A DNA stretch of 64,000 nucleotides, taken from Microcoleus asticus IPMA8 (GTDB taxonomy: Bacteria > Cyanobacteriota > Cyanobacteriia > Cyanobacteriales > Microcoleaceae). Under the pieces are notes generated by a model, which saw nothing but the letters and a program-made list of their open reading frames with translations, was not told the origin of the DNA and did no database searches. Shown one piece after another: positions 9,780 through 18,406 of this stretch (its first letter is position 1; the number at the start of each line of letters is the position of its first letter). The DNA lies in contig NZ_SRRZ01000017.1 in assembly GCF_013179805.1 (NCBI RefSeq), forward strand, positions 1 to 64,000, given 5' to 3'. The position numbers were made by a program, and so were the translations under genes.

Positions 9780-9952
9780 TCATTAGTGAAACAATTCTGG
9801 ATTTGCGATTTGGGATTTGGCATCGTCCCCGTCAGTATAGTTATTAGTCATTTGTAATTAGCGAATGGTGATGATTGATAAGTTTTTATTTGTTTTGGAT
9901 GATTGTGCTATGAAAAAGTACGATCGCACTTTACGTTTTTAAAGGAGTAACG

Positions 9953-11002
9953 ATGAATTACGATATCTTCGACGAACAATACTACCTTTCGCAATATCCT
10001 TGGGTCAAACCAGCTATTGATGCAGGAATCATCAAATCTGGAAGAGAACACTTTGAAAAATTCGGTCAAGCCGCCGGCCTCACAAAAATATCGCGCTATT
10101 TTGACGAAGATACATATCTAGCTCAAAATCAAGATATTGCACCCTTTGTTCGCACCGCCAACAACCAAAACCGACCCTTTGCTTCAGGTTTAGACCACTT
10201 TATCCAGTTTGGTTACGAAGAAGGCCGCACGCGAGTATCGCCTGACTACGACGAAGTTTTTTATTTAAAGCGCCACCCGGAAATAACTCCCTTCGTGCAG
10301 AACGGAATTTTTAAATCCGGCTTTCAACACTTTATCCAATTTGGAAAAACAGAAGGTAGGTACGGGACAAGTTTCTTGGAACCGCGTTACTTGGGAGATA
10401 ACCCAGATGTGGCGGCAGTTGTGGAGGCTGGAAGTTTAAAAACTGGTCGAGAACACTATCTAAAATTTGGGCAATTTGAGTCAAATCGATACGGATTTTT
10501 TACAGGAACCAACGGTAATGATATCGTCACGGGATTTACAGCGGGAAAAAATCAAATTATCGGAATGCAAGTAGCTTTCGCCGGCCCAAATCCACCTTTT
10601 GGCATTAATAAGAATAAGTATGACGCTTTGAAATTGGATGACATCACGAGAGAGCCTTTCCTGACTACTACTGAATTCGATACATTGATTGGCACTTCTG
10701 GCATTGATTACTTCGTTATCGGAGATGCTGTTCCCAACAACCGACGTAGTTTGCTCAGCCGGGTAGATTTCTATACGGGCAGTGGGGAGGCCAGGATTGT
10801 CAATTTTGAAAAAGGAAAAGATTTTATTCAGTTGGTGGAAAACGTTAATGAACTGAGTATATTTCCATCAGGGGCGGACTTATTAATTCAAAAATCTGGA
10901 GATACACTTGCCAGAATTCAGGGCGGCTCAAATCTAACTCTGCAACCGATTGAGATGATAAATCCATTTAGTCCTCCAGTCAGTCTCACTTTTTTCGGCT
11001 AG
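9953..11002 (+). CDS. Array protein 3: most divergent FDExYL-repeat protein
   Basis: At 349 residues this keeps the four N-terminal repeats but is the most divergent array member after residue about 105. The third repeat has YLKRHPEITPFVQ and the fourth YLGDNPDVAAVVEAG, closer to the general cyanobacterial form YLxxNPDV. The C-terminal region has a longer insert (residues about 205-230) before EFDTLIGTSGIDYFVIGD and ARIVNFEKGKDFIQL. It ends in LTFFG, again Phe-rich with a terminal glycine. The start has a good AAAGGAG at 5-nt spacing, and the leader is unlike those of genes 1 and 2. Function unknown; probably exported like its neighbours. Confidence 0.83.
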   Translation: MNYDIFDEQYYLSQYPWVKPAIDAGIIKSGREHFEKFGQAAGLTKISRYFDEDTYLAQNQDIAPFVRTANNQNRPFASGLDHFIQFGYEEGRTRVSPDYDEVFYLKRHPEITPFVQNGIFKSGFQHFIQFGKTEGRYGTSFLEPRYLGDNPDVAAVVEAGSLKTGREHYLKFGQFESNRYGFFTGTNGNDIVTGFTAGKNQIIGMQVAFAGPNPPFGINKNKYDALKLDDITREPFLTTTEFDTLIGTSGIDYFVIGDAVPNNRRSLLSRVDFYTGSGEARIVNFEKGKDFIQLVENVNELSIFPSGADLLIQKSGDTLARIQGGSNLTLQPIEMINPFSPPVSLTFFG

Positions 11003-11121
11003 AAAGTATAGAGCTTAAGTGAGATTTGACACTTGGAAAAAATCACCCGATCGGGTATTGTGTTAGTTCTTGATGATTGATAAATTGCATAAACATCTCA
11101 TTGAAGCCCCAGTAGGAAAAC

Positions 11122-12171
11122 ATGGCTAGTTACGCAATTTTTGACGAAAAATACTACCTCGATCAATATCCTTGGGTCAAACCAGCCATTGATGCAGGAG
11201 TCATCAAATCGGGACTAGAACACTTTCAAAAATTCGGTGAAGCAGGCGGCTTAACCAAAGTATCGCGGTATTTTGACGAAGCTACTTACCTCGCTGGCAA
11301 CCCAGACATCGCTGCCTTAGTCCGCACCCCCAACAACCCAAACGCCCCTTTTGCAACCGGGCTAGACCACTTTATTCAATACGGTTACGAAGAAGGTCGC
11401 ACTCGCGTATCGCCTGAGTATGACGAAGCGTTTTATGTAGCAAATAACCGACAGTTGCAGCCGTTTATTCAGAATGGAACTTTTAAAAATGGCTACCAGC
11501 ATTTCATTCAATTCGGCCTCAAAGACGGTCAGTTTGGGACTTCATTTTTTGAAACAGAATACTTACAAAAAAATCCCGATGTTCGGCCGTTTGTCGAATC
11601 GGGAGCCTTGAAAACAGGTCGGGAACACTACTTCAATTTTGGCAAAAGCGATCCAAGCCGCTCTGCGACTTTTGTCGGAACTCCTGGGAATGACATCATT
11701 ACCGGTCCTGGGGTGGGGAATAGCGAATTAATTGGAGTTGAAGTAGGTTTACGTGCAGGTAATGGCTTTGGCGAAGGCCGAGTGTATGAAGGTGACGGCA
11801 GCAATGAATTCGATACTCTCATTGGCGGTAGCGGCCGCGATATATTCGTACTCGGAGACCTTATAGAAGGCGGTAAAAGTTCTGCGCCCGGAACCGAAAA
11901 ATTCTATATTGGGCCGGGTTTTGCGACAATTCGGAACTTTACAAAAGGTCAGGATAGCATCGTGCTAGGAGATGCGTTTTTACCTTTCTCAGATCAATAC
12001 TTGATATTGCCCATCAACAACAATCGAGATTTAGCTATCCAATACAAAACTTCACTTCTCGCTGTTCCCGGAACGGCTCCGTTTGACACTATCGCTGTTA
12101 TTGAAGGTGGCGGAAATCTCAAGTTGAATGTATTACCAGAATCTAGAGTTAGTAGATTTTCACTTGGGTAG
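11122..12171 (+). CDS. Array protein 4: FDExYL-repeat protein with RTX-like C-terminus
   Basis: This 349-residue member has the four-repeat layout. Residues about 41-105 are identical to the same region of gene 5, as is most of repeat 4 (FETEYLQKNPDVRPFVESG), while the C-terminal thirds differ. That mosaic is what recent duplication followed by gene conversion would leave. RTX-like elements are GTPGNDIITG, EFDTLIGGSGRDIFVLGD and ATIRNFTKGQDSIVL; the last residues are SRFSLG. The spacing from gene 3 (119 bp) lacks a clear terminator, so the two could be cotranscribed. No signal peptide or transmembrane segment is seen. Confidence 0.85.
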   Translation: MASYAIFDEKYYLDQYPWVKPAIDAGVIKSGLEHFQKFGEAGGLTKVSRYFDEATYLAGNPDIAALVRTPNNPNAPFATGLDHFIQYGYEEGRTRVSPEYDEAFYVANNRQLQPFIQNGTFKNGYQHFIQFGLKDGQFGTSFFETEYLQKNPDVRPFVESGALKTGREHYFNFGKSDPSRSATFVGTPGNDIITGPGVGNSELIGVEVGLRAGNGFGEGRVYEGDGSNEFDTLIGGSGRDIFVLGDLIEGGKSSAPGTEKFYIGPGFATIRNFTKGQDSIVLGDAFLPFSDQYLILPINNNRDLAIQYKTSLLAVPGTAPFDTIAVIEGGGNLKLNVLPESRVSRFSLG

Positions 12172-12377
12172 AAATCTAGAAGCTATTGGGGATTTGGCTT
12201 GGGCTGCTGTCGGTGCGATCGCACATTTGCAAAAAGGGCGATCGCACTTTTGTGTTTCCCATAAAAATAGTAAAAGAGGCTTAACAATAATTAACTTGAC
12301 AGAGTGAGTTAGTAGAGTTAGTTATAGTGGGTCAAGTTTAACCGACAAGTAAGCAGACTAAGCTTGGAGCAATAATT

Positions 12378-13445
12378 ATGACAAATTATGACATTTTTGA
12401 CGAACAATACTACCTTGCTCAATATCCTTGGGTCAAACCCGCCATGGATGCAGGAGTCATCAAATCGGGATTAGAACACTTTGAAAAATTCGGTCAAGCC
12501 GGCGGATTAACCAAAGTATCCCGGTATTTTGACGAAGCTACTTACCTCGCTGGCAACCCAGACATCGCTGCCTTAGTCCGCACCCCCAACAATCCAAACG
12601 CCCCTTTTGCAACCGGACTAGACCACTTTATCCAATACGGTTACGAAGAAGGTCGCACGCGCGTATCGCCTGAGTATGACGAAGCGTTTTATCTGGCAAA
12701 TAACCGACAGTTGCAGCCGTTTATTCAGAATGGAACTTTTAAAAATGGCTACCGGCACTTCATTCAATTCGGCATCAAGGACGGTCAGTTTGGGACTTCA
12801 TTTTTTGAAACAGAATACTTACAAAAAAATCCCGATGTTCGGCCGTTTGTCGAATCGGGAGCCTTGAAAACCGGTCGGGAACACTACTTCAATTTTGGGA
12901 AAAACGAGCCCAGCCGGTCTGCGACTTTTGTCGGAAGTTCTGGGAATGACATCCTCACCGGTTCCGGGGTGGGGAAAGTTGAATTAATTGCAGTTGAAGT
13001 AGGTTTAGGTACAGGTAATGGCTTTGGAAGCGGTCGAGAGTATGAAAGTGACGGTAGCAATGAATTCGATATTCTCATTGGCGGTAGCGGCCGCGATACA
13101 TTTGCGCTTGGTGAGGAGAACATAACCAGTAGGGGGACGCCACTAGGATCGACACAGTTTTATATCGGGCCGGGTTTTGCTACAATTCGGAACTTTACTC
13201 AAGGTCAGGATACTATTCAGCTAGCAGGAGCTATCGCACAATCAGAGTCTTACTTAGATATATTCTCGGTGTTCCCCATTAACAATGGTCGAGATTTAGC
13301 TATCCAAACGAAGGGCTTTAGTAACCCTAGAAATGGAGTGCCATCAATCAGTAACTTTGACACGATCGCTGTTATTGAGGGCGGCGGAAATCTGACCTTG
13401 AATCAATTATCATTATTTGGAACTTATACATTTTCAATTGGATAG
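12378..13445 (+). CDS. Array protein 5: FDExYL-repeat protein with RTX-like C-terminus
   Basis: The last and longest array member (355 residues) has a long identical stretch with gene 4 (see that entry). The C-terminal domain reads SGNDILTGSGVG, EFDILIGGSGRDTFALG, YIGPGFATIRNFTQGQDTIQL and ends YTFSIG. A serine- and glycine-rich insertion around residues 245-260 and another near 325 distinguish it from gene 4. The leader (12172-12377) contains GCGATCGCAC..GCGATCGCAC sites and resembles no other leader in the array, so it may be controlled differently. Its transcript meets the ankyrin gene coming from the opposite strand at the palindrome at 13512-13544. Confidence 0.85.
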   Translation: MTNYDIFDEQYYLAQYPWVKPAMDAGVIKSGLEHFEKFGQAGGLTKVSRYFDEATYLAGNPDIAALVRTPNNPNAPFATGLDHFIQYGYEEGRTRVSPEYDEAFYLANNRQLQPFIQNGTFKNGYRHFIQFGIKDGQFGTSFFETEYLQKNPDVRPFVESGALKTGREHYFNFGKNEPSRSATFVGSSGNDILTGSGVGKVELIAVEVGLGTGNGFGSGREYESDGSNEFDILIGGSGRDTFALGEENITSRGTPLGSTQFYIGPGFATIRNFTQGQDTIQLAGAIAQSESYLDIFSVFPINNGRDLAIQTKGFSNPRNGVPSISNFDTIAVIEGGGNLTLNQLSLFGTYTFSIG

Positions 13446-13511
13446 AAATCTCGAAGATATTCAGGATTTGCCCGATCGCTGCTGAAAGTACGATAATTAA
13501 TTGTACCCTCC

Positions 13512-13544
13512 AGAAACCGGGTTTCTCGAATAAACCCGGTTTCT
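13512..13544. terminator. Palindromic terminator between convergent genes (AGAAACCGGGTTT type)
   Basis: AGAAACCGGGTTT and AAACCCGGTTTCT form a perfect 13-bp stem with a 7-nt loop, placed between array gene 5 (+) and the ankyrin gene (-). There is no long T-run, so it may block transcription weakly. Related GAAACCCGGTTTC palindromes occur between two other convergent gene pairs at 39955-39969 and 55191-55231. Confidence 0.55.
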
Positions 13545-13550
13545 AAGTCT

Positions 13551-14027
13551 TTAATGGCGATCGCGCGCTAGCTTCAAAACCTCAACCGCATCTTTGTGAC
13601 CCTCAGAAGACGCCCAAATTAACGCAGTCCAAGTATTATTATCCTTAGCTTTGATATCAGCTCCTTTATCGATTAAAAATTCCACAACTTGAGTGCGCCC
13701 GCTACCTGCAGCACTCATCAAAGCCGTCAAACCAAAATTAGTTTTAGCATTCACATCCGCCCCCGCCTCCAGCAAAAGCTGTACAATCTCGCTATGTCCC
13801 GCAGCAGTGGCACTCATTAACGGCGTCCACCCGTCATTATCCTGACTGTTGACATCCGCACCTGCCGCCAGCAATTTTTTGACGATCGCCGAATTGCCAG
13901 CCTCAGCCGCAGCCGTCAAAGCCGTCTCACCTTGCTCATCTTTGGCATTGATCTCTGCACGCTGTTCGATCGCACTTTCTACAGCCGCAACATCACCCGT
14001 CTTGACGGCATTAATTAAATCTGTCAT
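13551..14027 (-). CDS. Ankyrin-repeat protein
   Basis: The start chosen is the ATG at 14027 because AAGGGAG lies about 6 nt upstream; an in-frame upstream start at 14051 would run through that site. The 158-residue product is almost entirely ankyrin repeats. Typical units are GETALTAAAEAGNSAIVKKL, GWTPLMSATAAGHSEIVQLL, GLTALMSAAGSGRTQVVEFL and TWTALIWASSEGHKDAVEVL, each followed by A-G-A-D-V/I or an equivalent. There is no signal peptide, so it is probably a cytoplasmic protein-binding adaptor of unknown partner. It is divergent from the LpxB-like gene, with only about 36 bp between the start codons, so the two promoters must overlap. Confidence 0.88.
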   Translation of the reverse strand: MTDLINAVKTGDVAAVESAIEQRAEINAKDEQGETALTAAAEAGNSAIVKKLLAAGADVNSQDNDGWTPLMSATAAGHSEIVQLLLEAGADVNAKTNFGLTALMSAAGSGRTQVVEFLIDKGADIKAKDNNTWTALIWASSEGHKDAVEVLKLARDRH

Positions 14028-14063
14028 AAAATCTCCCTTGCATCCTCTCAAATATTAAATCCT

Positions 14064-15344
14064 ATGGCAGTAGATATTTTAATCCTCTCCAACGGCCCCG
14101 GAGAATTGGCAACTTGGGTGCGTCCCGCCGTGCAAGCTTTGCGCGAGCAATTGGCAAACGCGGGCACTCAAGCGCGAATCTCTGTGGTGCTGTCCCCCTG
14201 TCCGCACGCCACCGGGAAAGAAGCACAAATCGCATCTTCCTACCCAGAAGTGGACAGAGTGCAGGCGCCGGAGCATTTTTTTCCATTCTTATTATCGGGC
14301 AAAACTGCGGAAAATTGGGATTGGTATGAAACAGGAGTTGTTTTGTTTTTAGGCGGCGATCAATTTTTTACAGTTGTGATTGGCAAAAGGCTAAAATATC
14401 GCACTGTTATTTATGCTGAATGGGACGCGCGGTGGTATCGCTGGATTGATAAATTTGCGGCGATGAAATCTGAAGTTTTTGCTAAAATTCCCCAAAAATA
14501 TGCTAATAAATTTACAGTTGTCGGAGATTTGATTTCCGAAGTAGGGAATGGGAAATCGGGCAGGGCGGGCACGGGGGAACCGCCCCTACGGAAAATAGAA
14601 TTAATTGGATTGTTGCCCGGTTCTAAAGCGGCCAAATTAGCTTTAGGTGTACCGTTATGTTTGTCGATCGCCCAATCCATCCACCGCATCCGCCCTGAAA
14701 CTCGCTTTGTAATTCCCGTTGCTCCTACCTTAGATCTGCAAACTCTAGCACGTTTTGCCGACCCTGAACAAAATCCTTGCCTGCATTTATTTGAGAACGC
14801 TAGCGCCGAACTTCAGTTAACAGAACCGCCGTTTTTGCAGACAGCAAATAACTTGCAAGTAGAACTTTGGACGCAGACGCCCGCCTACGATTTGCTATCA
14901 GAATGCAGTCTTTGTTTAACTACTGTGGGAGCGAATACTGCCGAATTGGGTTCGTTAGCTGTACCGATGATTGTTTTGATTCCGACGCAGCAATTGGATG
15001 CGATGAAAGCTTGGGACGGATTGCCGGGATTGCTGGCAAATTTGCCGTTAGTCGGTTCAGTTTTTGCGACGGGAATTAATTGGCTAATCTGGCAATTGGG
15101 AAAGGGAAAGCTTTATGCTTGGCCGAATATTTGGGCACAGGAAAAGATTGTGCCGGAGTTAATTGGGAAGCTGGAACCGGAAGTAATTGCTCAATTGGCG
15201 ATCGACTATTTGAGCCATCCTGATAAATTAGCACAGATGGGCGATCGTTTGCGTGCGGTTCGAGGAGAATCGGGGGCGGCGAAAAAAATTGCTGAATTGG
15301 TGTGTGAAGAAATTGAGGTGCAATCTGATTCTCAGAAGAATTAG
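14064..15344 (+). CDS. LpxB-like glycosyltransferase (lipid-A-disaccharide synthase-related)
   Basis: The 426-residue product has a GT-B-type layout related to LpxB (family GT19): N-terminal ILILSNGPGELATWVRPAV, a middle VVLFLGGDQFFTVVIGKR, and GLLPGSKAAK starting the C-terminal half, with TTVGANTAELGSLAVPMIVLIP as the nucleotide-sugar side. Cyanobacteria carry this paralogue even where the lipid A pathway is atypical, so the acceptor is not certain. Residues about 164-180 (NGKSGRAGTGEPPLR) are the translation of an interspersed repeat (about 14555-14592) rather than family sequence. They sit just before the conserved PGSKAAK loop. The protein has no signal peptide. I do not assign a gene symbol. 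Confidence 0.75.
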   Translation: MAVDILILSNGPGELATWVRPAVQALREQLANAGTQARISVVLSPCPHATGKEAQIASSYPEVDRVQAPEHFFPFLLSGKTAENWDWYETGVVLFLGGDQFFTVVIGKRLKYRTVIYAEWDARWYRWIDKFAAMKSEVFAKIPQKYANKFTVVGDLISEVGNGKSGRAGTGEPPLRKIELIGLLPGSKAAKLALGVPLCLSIAQSIHRIRPETRFVIPVAPTLDLQTLARFADPEQNPCLHLFENASAELQLTEPPFLQTANNLQVELWTQTPAYDLLSECSLCLTTVGANTAELGSLAVPMIVLIPTQQLDAMKAWDGLPGLLANLPLVGSVFATGINWLIWQLGKGKLYAWPNIWAQEKIVPELIGKLEPEVIAQLAIDYLSHPDKLAQMGDRLRAVRGESGAAKKIAELVCEEIEVQSDSQKN

Positions 15345-15357
15345 ATTTTTTTATTTC

Positions 15358-15412
15358 TAACCGCAGATGTAGGCGCTTCGCCTTCGGGAAGGGTACGCGG
15401 ATGAACGCAGAT
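15358..15412. repeat. Interspersed repeat with nested insertion after the LpxB-like gene
   Basis: The common cyanobacterial ACCGCAGAT/ACGCAGATT repeat is split by a second element (GTAGGCGCTTCGCCTTCGGG, then AAGGGTACGC). The inner piece resembles the palindrome inside the helicase remnant near 2550-2592. No gene is present. Confidence 0.45.
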
Positions 15413-15500
15413 TTAATACAGATTAATTGGTGAAAACAGGCGAAAGAAAATAAATTTTCTCTAGCCTGTTTATTATCCAAAAACTGGATTTTGCCTCAAG

Positions 15501-15671
15501 TTAAGGTCGATCGTGCTTAGCAATGACCCAAACAGCGTGAATGATCCCGGGAATAAAGCCCAAAAACGTGAGAACCAGGTTGATCCAAAAATCAGTACCG
15601 ATGCCAACAGTCAAAAATACGCCCAACGGGGGAAGAAAAATGGCAGCGACTATGCGAATTAAATTGTCCAT
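15501..15671 (-). CDS. Pmp3/YqaE-family small membrane protein
   Basis: This short gene encodes 56 residues: MDNLIRIVAAIFLPPLGVFL, then TVGIGTDFWINLVLTFLGFIPGIIH, ending AVWVIAKHDRP. Two transmembrane helices with the FLPPLG and FLGFIPGIIHA motifs are diagnostic of the Pmp3 (UPF0057) family. These proteolipid-like peptides of the plasma membrane are linked to cation and cold or salt stress in plants and fungi. ATG at 15671, TAA at 15501-15503. It is downstream of speE and on the same strand only as a separate unit: it lies between speE (ending 15711) and the opposite-strand LpxB-like gene. Role in this organism is inferred from the family. Confidence 0.88.
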   Translation of the reverse strand: MDNLIRIVAAIFLPPLGVFLTVGIGTDFWINLVLTFLGFIPGIIHAVWVIAKHDRP

Positions 15672-15710
15672 CTCAGTTACTCCAAACTACTTTTCTCTTC
15701 CAATTTAACT

Positions 15711-16658
15711 TCACTGACCGACAGAGCCTTTCCCGAAAAACTTAGGTGGTGCTGCGATAGTGTAAACTTCGGTTTCAGCGGCGATTACCTGCCGTAAGTG
15801 ACCGGGAACTTGCATCAACCCCAACATTGTAATCCCGTCGAACATCCGCAACCCGCCAGTTGTTTTCTCGGCGAGTAATTTGTCAGTCTCTTCAGGTTCT
15901 GGCCGGGTATTTATTTCTTGAGTAGAAGCTACCGCAAAACCCCAAGGAGCTCCGTAAGTAGAAATAAAGCTGGTGCAGGATTGAACGTTGGGGAAAACCG
16001 ATTTCAGGGTATTGACAATGCGAGCGTGCATTTTCATTTCGGCAGGAGAAACTGGCCCCGCTTGCACTACGAAATACCCGTCAGGCGACATTACGCTGCG
16101 AACTTTCTCAAAATATTCCTTGGTAAACAACTGGAAAGATGGGCCTTCTTCAATGGGGTCGGACAAGTCAGAAATGACAATATCCCAATCTTTGTCTGTG
16201 TTGTCTAAATAGTCCAAAGCATCGCCGATTACTACTTCGCAGCGGGGGTCGTCAAAGGCGTTTTGGTGCATTTCTGGGAGGTGTTCGCGGCAAGCTTCTA
16301 CTACTTCGCCGTCAATATCGATCATCACGACTTTTTCAACTGTTTTCCAGCGCAGCACTTCTCTAATTGTAGCTCCTTCTCCGCCACCGAGAACTAGCAC
16401 TTTTTTGGGGGAACCGTGACTAATCATGGCTGGGTGTACCAGGGGTTCGTGGTACAGAAACTCGTCGCCTGTACAAGATTGCCATTTGCCGTCCAGAACT
16501 AAGCCTTTGCCGTAGGTACCGGTCTGAACTACGTACATTTCTTGATAGGCTGTTTTCTTGTAAGCGAGCACGCCGATGATGCCGTGAACGTAAATATCCC
16601 AAGGGGTAATGTACTCGCTCATCCAAAAGTCTGCACGAACTTCGCTACCTGACATCAA
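15711..16658 (-). CDS. speE: Spermidine synthase-family aminopropyltransferase
   Basis: SpeE-type enzymes transfer an aminopropyl group from decarboxylated S-adenosylmethionine to a diamine. Visible motifs are DGKWQSCTGDEFLYHEPLVHP (substrate gate), VLVLGGGEGATIREVLRW (the nucleotide-binding loop), VVMIDIDGEVVEACR, GDALDYL and ISDLSDP carrying the catalytic aspartates. The 315-residue length is normal, with an N-terminal beta domain followed by a Rossmann-like methyltransferase fold. Whether the acceptor is putrescine or agmatine cannot be read from sequence. The start could be either of the two first methionines (MMSGSEV). The gene is divergent from the histidine kinase at 17269 across a 610-bp spacer. 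Confidence 0.88.
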   Translation of the reverse strand: MMSGSEVRADFWMSEYITPWDIYVHGIIGVLAYKKTAYQEMYVVQTGTYGKGLVLDGKWQSCTGDEFLYHEPLVHPAMISHGSPKKVLVLGGGEGATIREVLRWKTVEKVVMIDIDGEVVEACREHLPEMHQNAFDDPRCEVVIGDALDYLDNTDKDWDIVISDLSDPIEEGPSFQLFTKEYFEKVRSVMSPDGYFVVQAGPVSPAEMKMHARIVNTLKSVFPNVQSCTSFISTYGAPWGFAVASTQEINTRPEPEETDKLLAEKTTGGLRMFDGITMLGLMQVPGHLRQVIAAETEVYTIAAPPKFFGKGSVGQ

Positions 16659-17268
16659 TTACTCTCCAAATATAAACTGCTGTGTGGATGTTGTCACAAG
16701 TAGTAGTTCTTAGCACAAAATGGTGCGGCTGTGTGAGTACGATCGACACATGGGATTCAGATTTCTCAGCAATGGTATAGTGGGATGGCGTTCTGGGAGA
16801 GCGCTATTGGCTTGGTACTTGAGATTGCTTGCCCGATCGCGCGCCCAGTCGATCGTACTTTTTCAGTCGCCCCCGGTCGATCGCAGTCACATTTAATATT
16901 TTCCCCAGCGAAGCCGGCGAGTTTTGTAGAAATGTTGTCCGAATCGGGCAAATTTTCGCGTTCAGCCCGCCTTTATAAGTTTGCGATCGGCCTGCTTATT
17001 TATCAATAATCGGATGAAAACCCGCAAATCCGAGTGCGGAGAAGAAAAGTTGCGATCGGTCTTAACCAGATTTATTATTAATAACTTGACATTGTGAATA
17101 TATCTTAGATAAGATTTTTAGATCGAGCCAAATAAAAGAAGTGTTAAAATTTTCGGACAAATTTGCCGAGGTGATGGGCGTTGAGATTCTAACTAGGTAA
17201 AGGGTGCAATTAGATTTATTTATAAAACTGTTATGACACTATTTTTTTTAGGTTCAAAATAATAGCCG
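16659..17268. other. 610-bp divergent spacer without a recognisable gene
   Basis: This holds the upstream regions of speE (-) and the histidine kinase (+). Around 16830-16990 it is crowded with CGATCG and GATCGC sites (HIP1-like). The part next to the kinase, about 17085-17268, is AT-rich. Short open frames here resemble no family I know, and I see no tRNA or clear hairpin. Confidence 0.4.
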
Positions 17269-18339
17269 ATGGAACCAACAGACTGGGAAAACAGAATCAA
17301 AGAGCTGGAAAAGGAAAATCGAATCCTGCGGGAAAAACTCGAAACTTCGGAAACCGAACGCAGCCAATTAGAAACCATTAATCAAAAAAAAGAATCTTTG
17401 CTAAAAATAGTCACTGAGGAATTTAGAGATTCCGAAAATATTTTAAAAGCAAAAATGTCTACACTACAAAAAGCTCTGGAAAACCAGCAAACAATGCAGA
17501 TCAAATTGATCGAAGCCGAAAAAATGTCTGCCTTGGGAGTTTTGGTAGCTGGTATCGCCCACGAAATAAACAATCCCGTCAACTTCATTTACGGCAATAT
17601 TACCTATGTCAATGACTACGCTGGCGACATTTTAAAATTGCTCGCAATGTACCAGGATCGGTATCCTGAAACAGATGCAGAGATTGAAGATTTTCTTGAA
17701 GAAATTGACCTCAACTTTCTGCGCGAAGATTTGTTAAAAACTCTTTCGTCAATGAAAGTTGGCTCCGAGCGCATCCGCGAAATTGTGCTGACTTTACGCA
17801 ACTTTGCGCGGGTAGATGAAGCTGAAAAGAAACCAGTTAACATTCACGAAGGAATTGACAGCACCTTGTTAATTTTGCAGCACTTAACTAAAGAGAACCC
17901 AGGGAACCCAGCTATAAAAATTGTTAAAAACTATGGAGATTTACCGAAAATAGAATGTTATCCGGGGCAATTAAATCAGGTATTTATGAATATCATTAAT
18001 AATGCTGTTGATGCCCTGCGGGAGCGAGACAAAAAGCGTTCCCTAGGCGAGATAAAAGCCAAGCCAAGCCATATTGTAATTACTACTTCTCTTGTTTCCG
18101 AAAAATGGGCTAAAATTAGCATCAAAGATAATGGTTTGGGAATGAATGAAGCTGTAAGAATGAAAATTTTTGATCCGTTTTTTACCACCAAACCAGTCGG
18201 TCAAGGGACGGGTTTGGGACTGTCAATTAGCTATCAAATTGTTGTAGATAAACACGGTGGGAGGTTGGAGTGCATATCCGCAATTGGAGAAGGGACTGAA
18301 TTGGCGATCGAAATTCCGATCGCCAATTCCCGCAGCTAA
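17269..18339 (+). CDS. Soluble histidine kinase with coiled-coil N-terminus
   Basis: Residues 1-90 are charged and heptad-like (KELEKENRILREKLETSETE), predicting a coiled coil and no membrane segment or sensor fold. The kinase core starts at EKMSALGVLVAGIAHEINNP, with the phospho-acceptor at His98. It continues through HEGIDSTLLIL, an N-box (NQVFMNIINNAVDAL), a G1 box (DNGLGMN), an F-box (FDPFFTTKPVGQGTGLGLSIS) and a C-terminal ATPase domain. All catalytic motifs are present. With no sensor domain it probably responds to a partner protein or to oligomerisation. No response regulator is adjacent. The core is very close to those of the kinases at 25308 and 46884. Confidence 0.92.
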   Translation: MEPTDWENRIKELEKENRILREKLETSETERSQLETINQKKESLLKIVTEEFRDSENILKAKMSTLQKALENQQTMQIKLIEAEKMSALGVLVAGIAHEINNPVNFIYGNITYVNDYAGDILKLLAMYQDRYPETDAEIEDFLEEIDLNFLREDLLKTLSSMKVGSERIREIVLTLRNFARVDEAEKKPVNIHEGIDSTLLILQHLTKENPGNPAIKIVKNYGDLPKIECYPGQLNQVFMNIINNAVDALRERDKKRSLGEIKAKPSHIVITTSLVSEKWAKISIKDNGLGMNEAVRMKIFDPFFTTKPVGQGTGLGLSISYQIVVDKHGGRLECISAIGEGTELAIEIPIANSRS

Positions 18340-18406
18340 GATCGATCGATCGAGCTAAACTGAGGGATAATGAAAACTCCCTTTGACCGCGGCTCCTCCT
18401 AGTTTG

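Noticed and set aside
16785..17009. 74-codon open frame in the speE-kinase spacer
   Set aside because: No family resemblance or ribosome-binding site; the frame is kept open by the GC-rich CGATCG sites.
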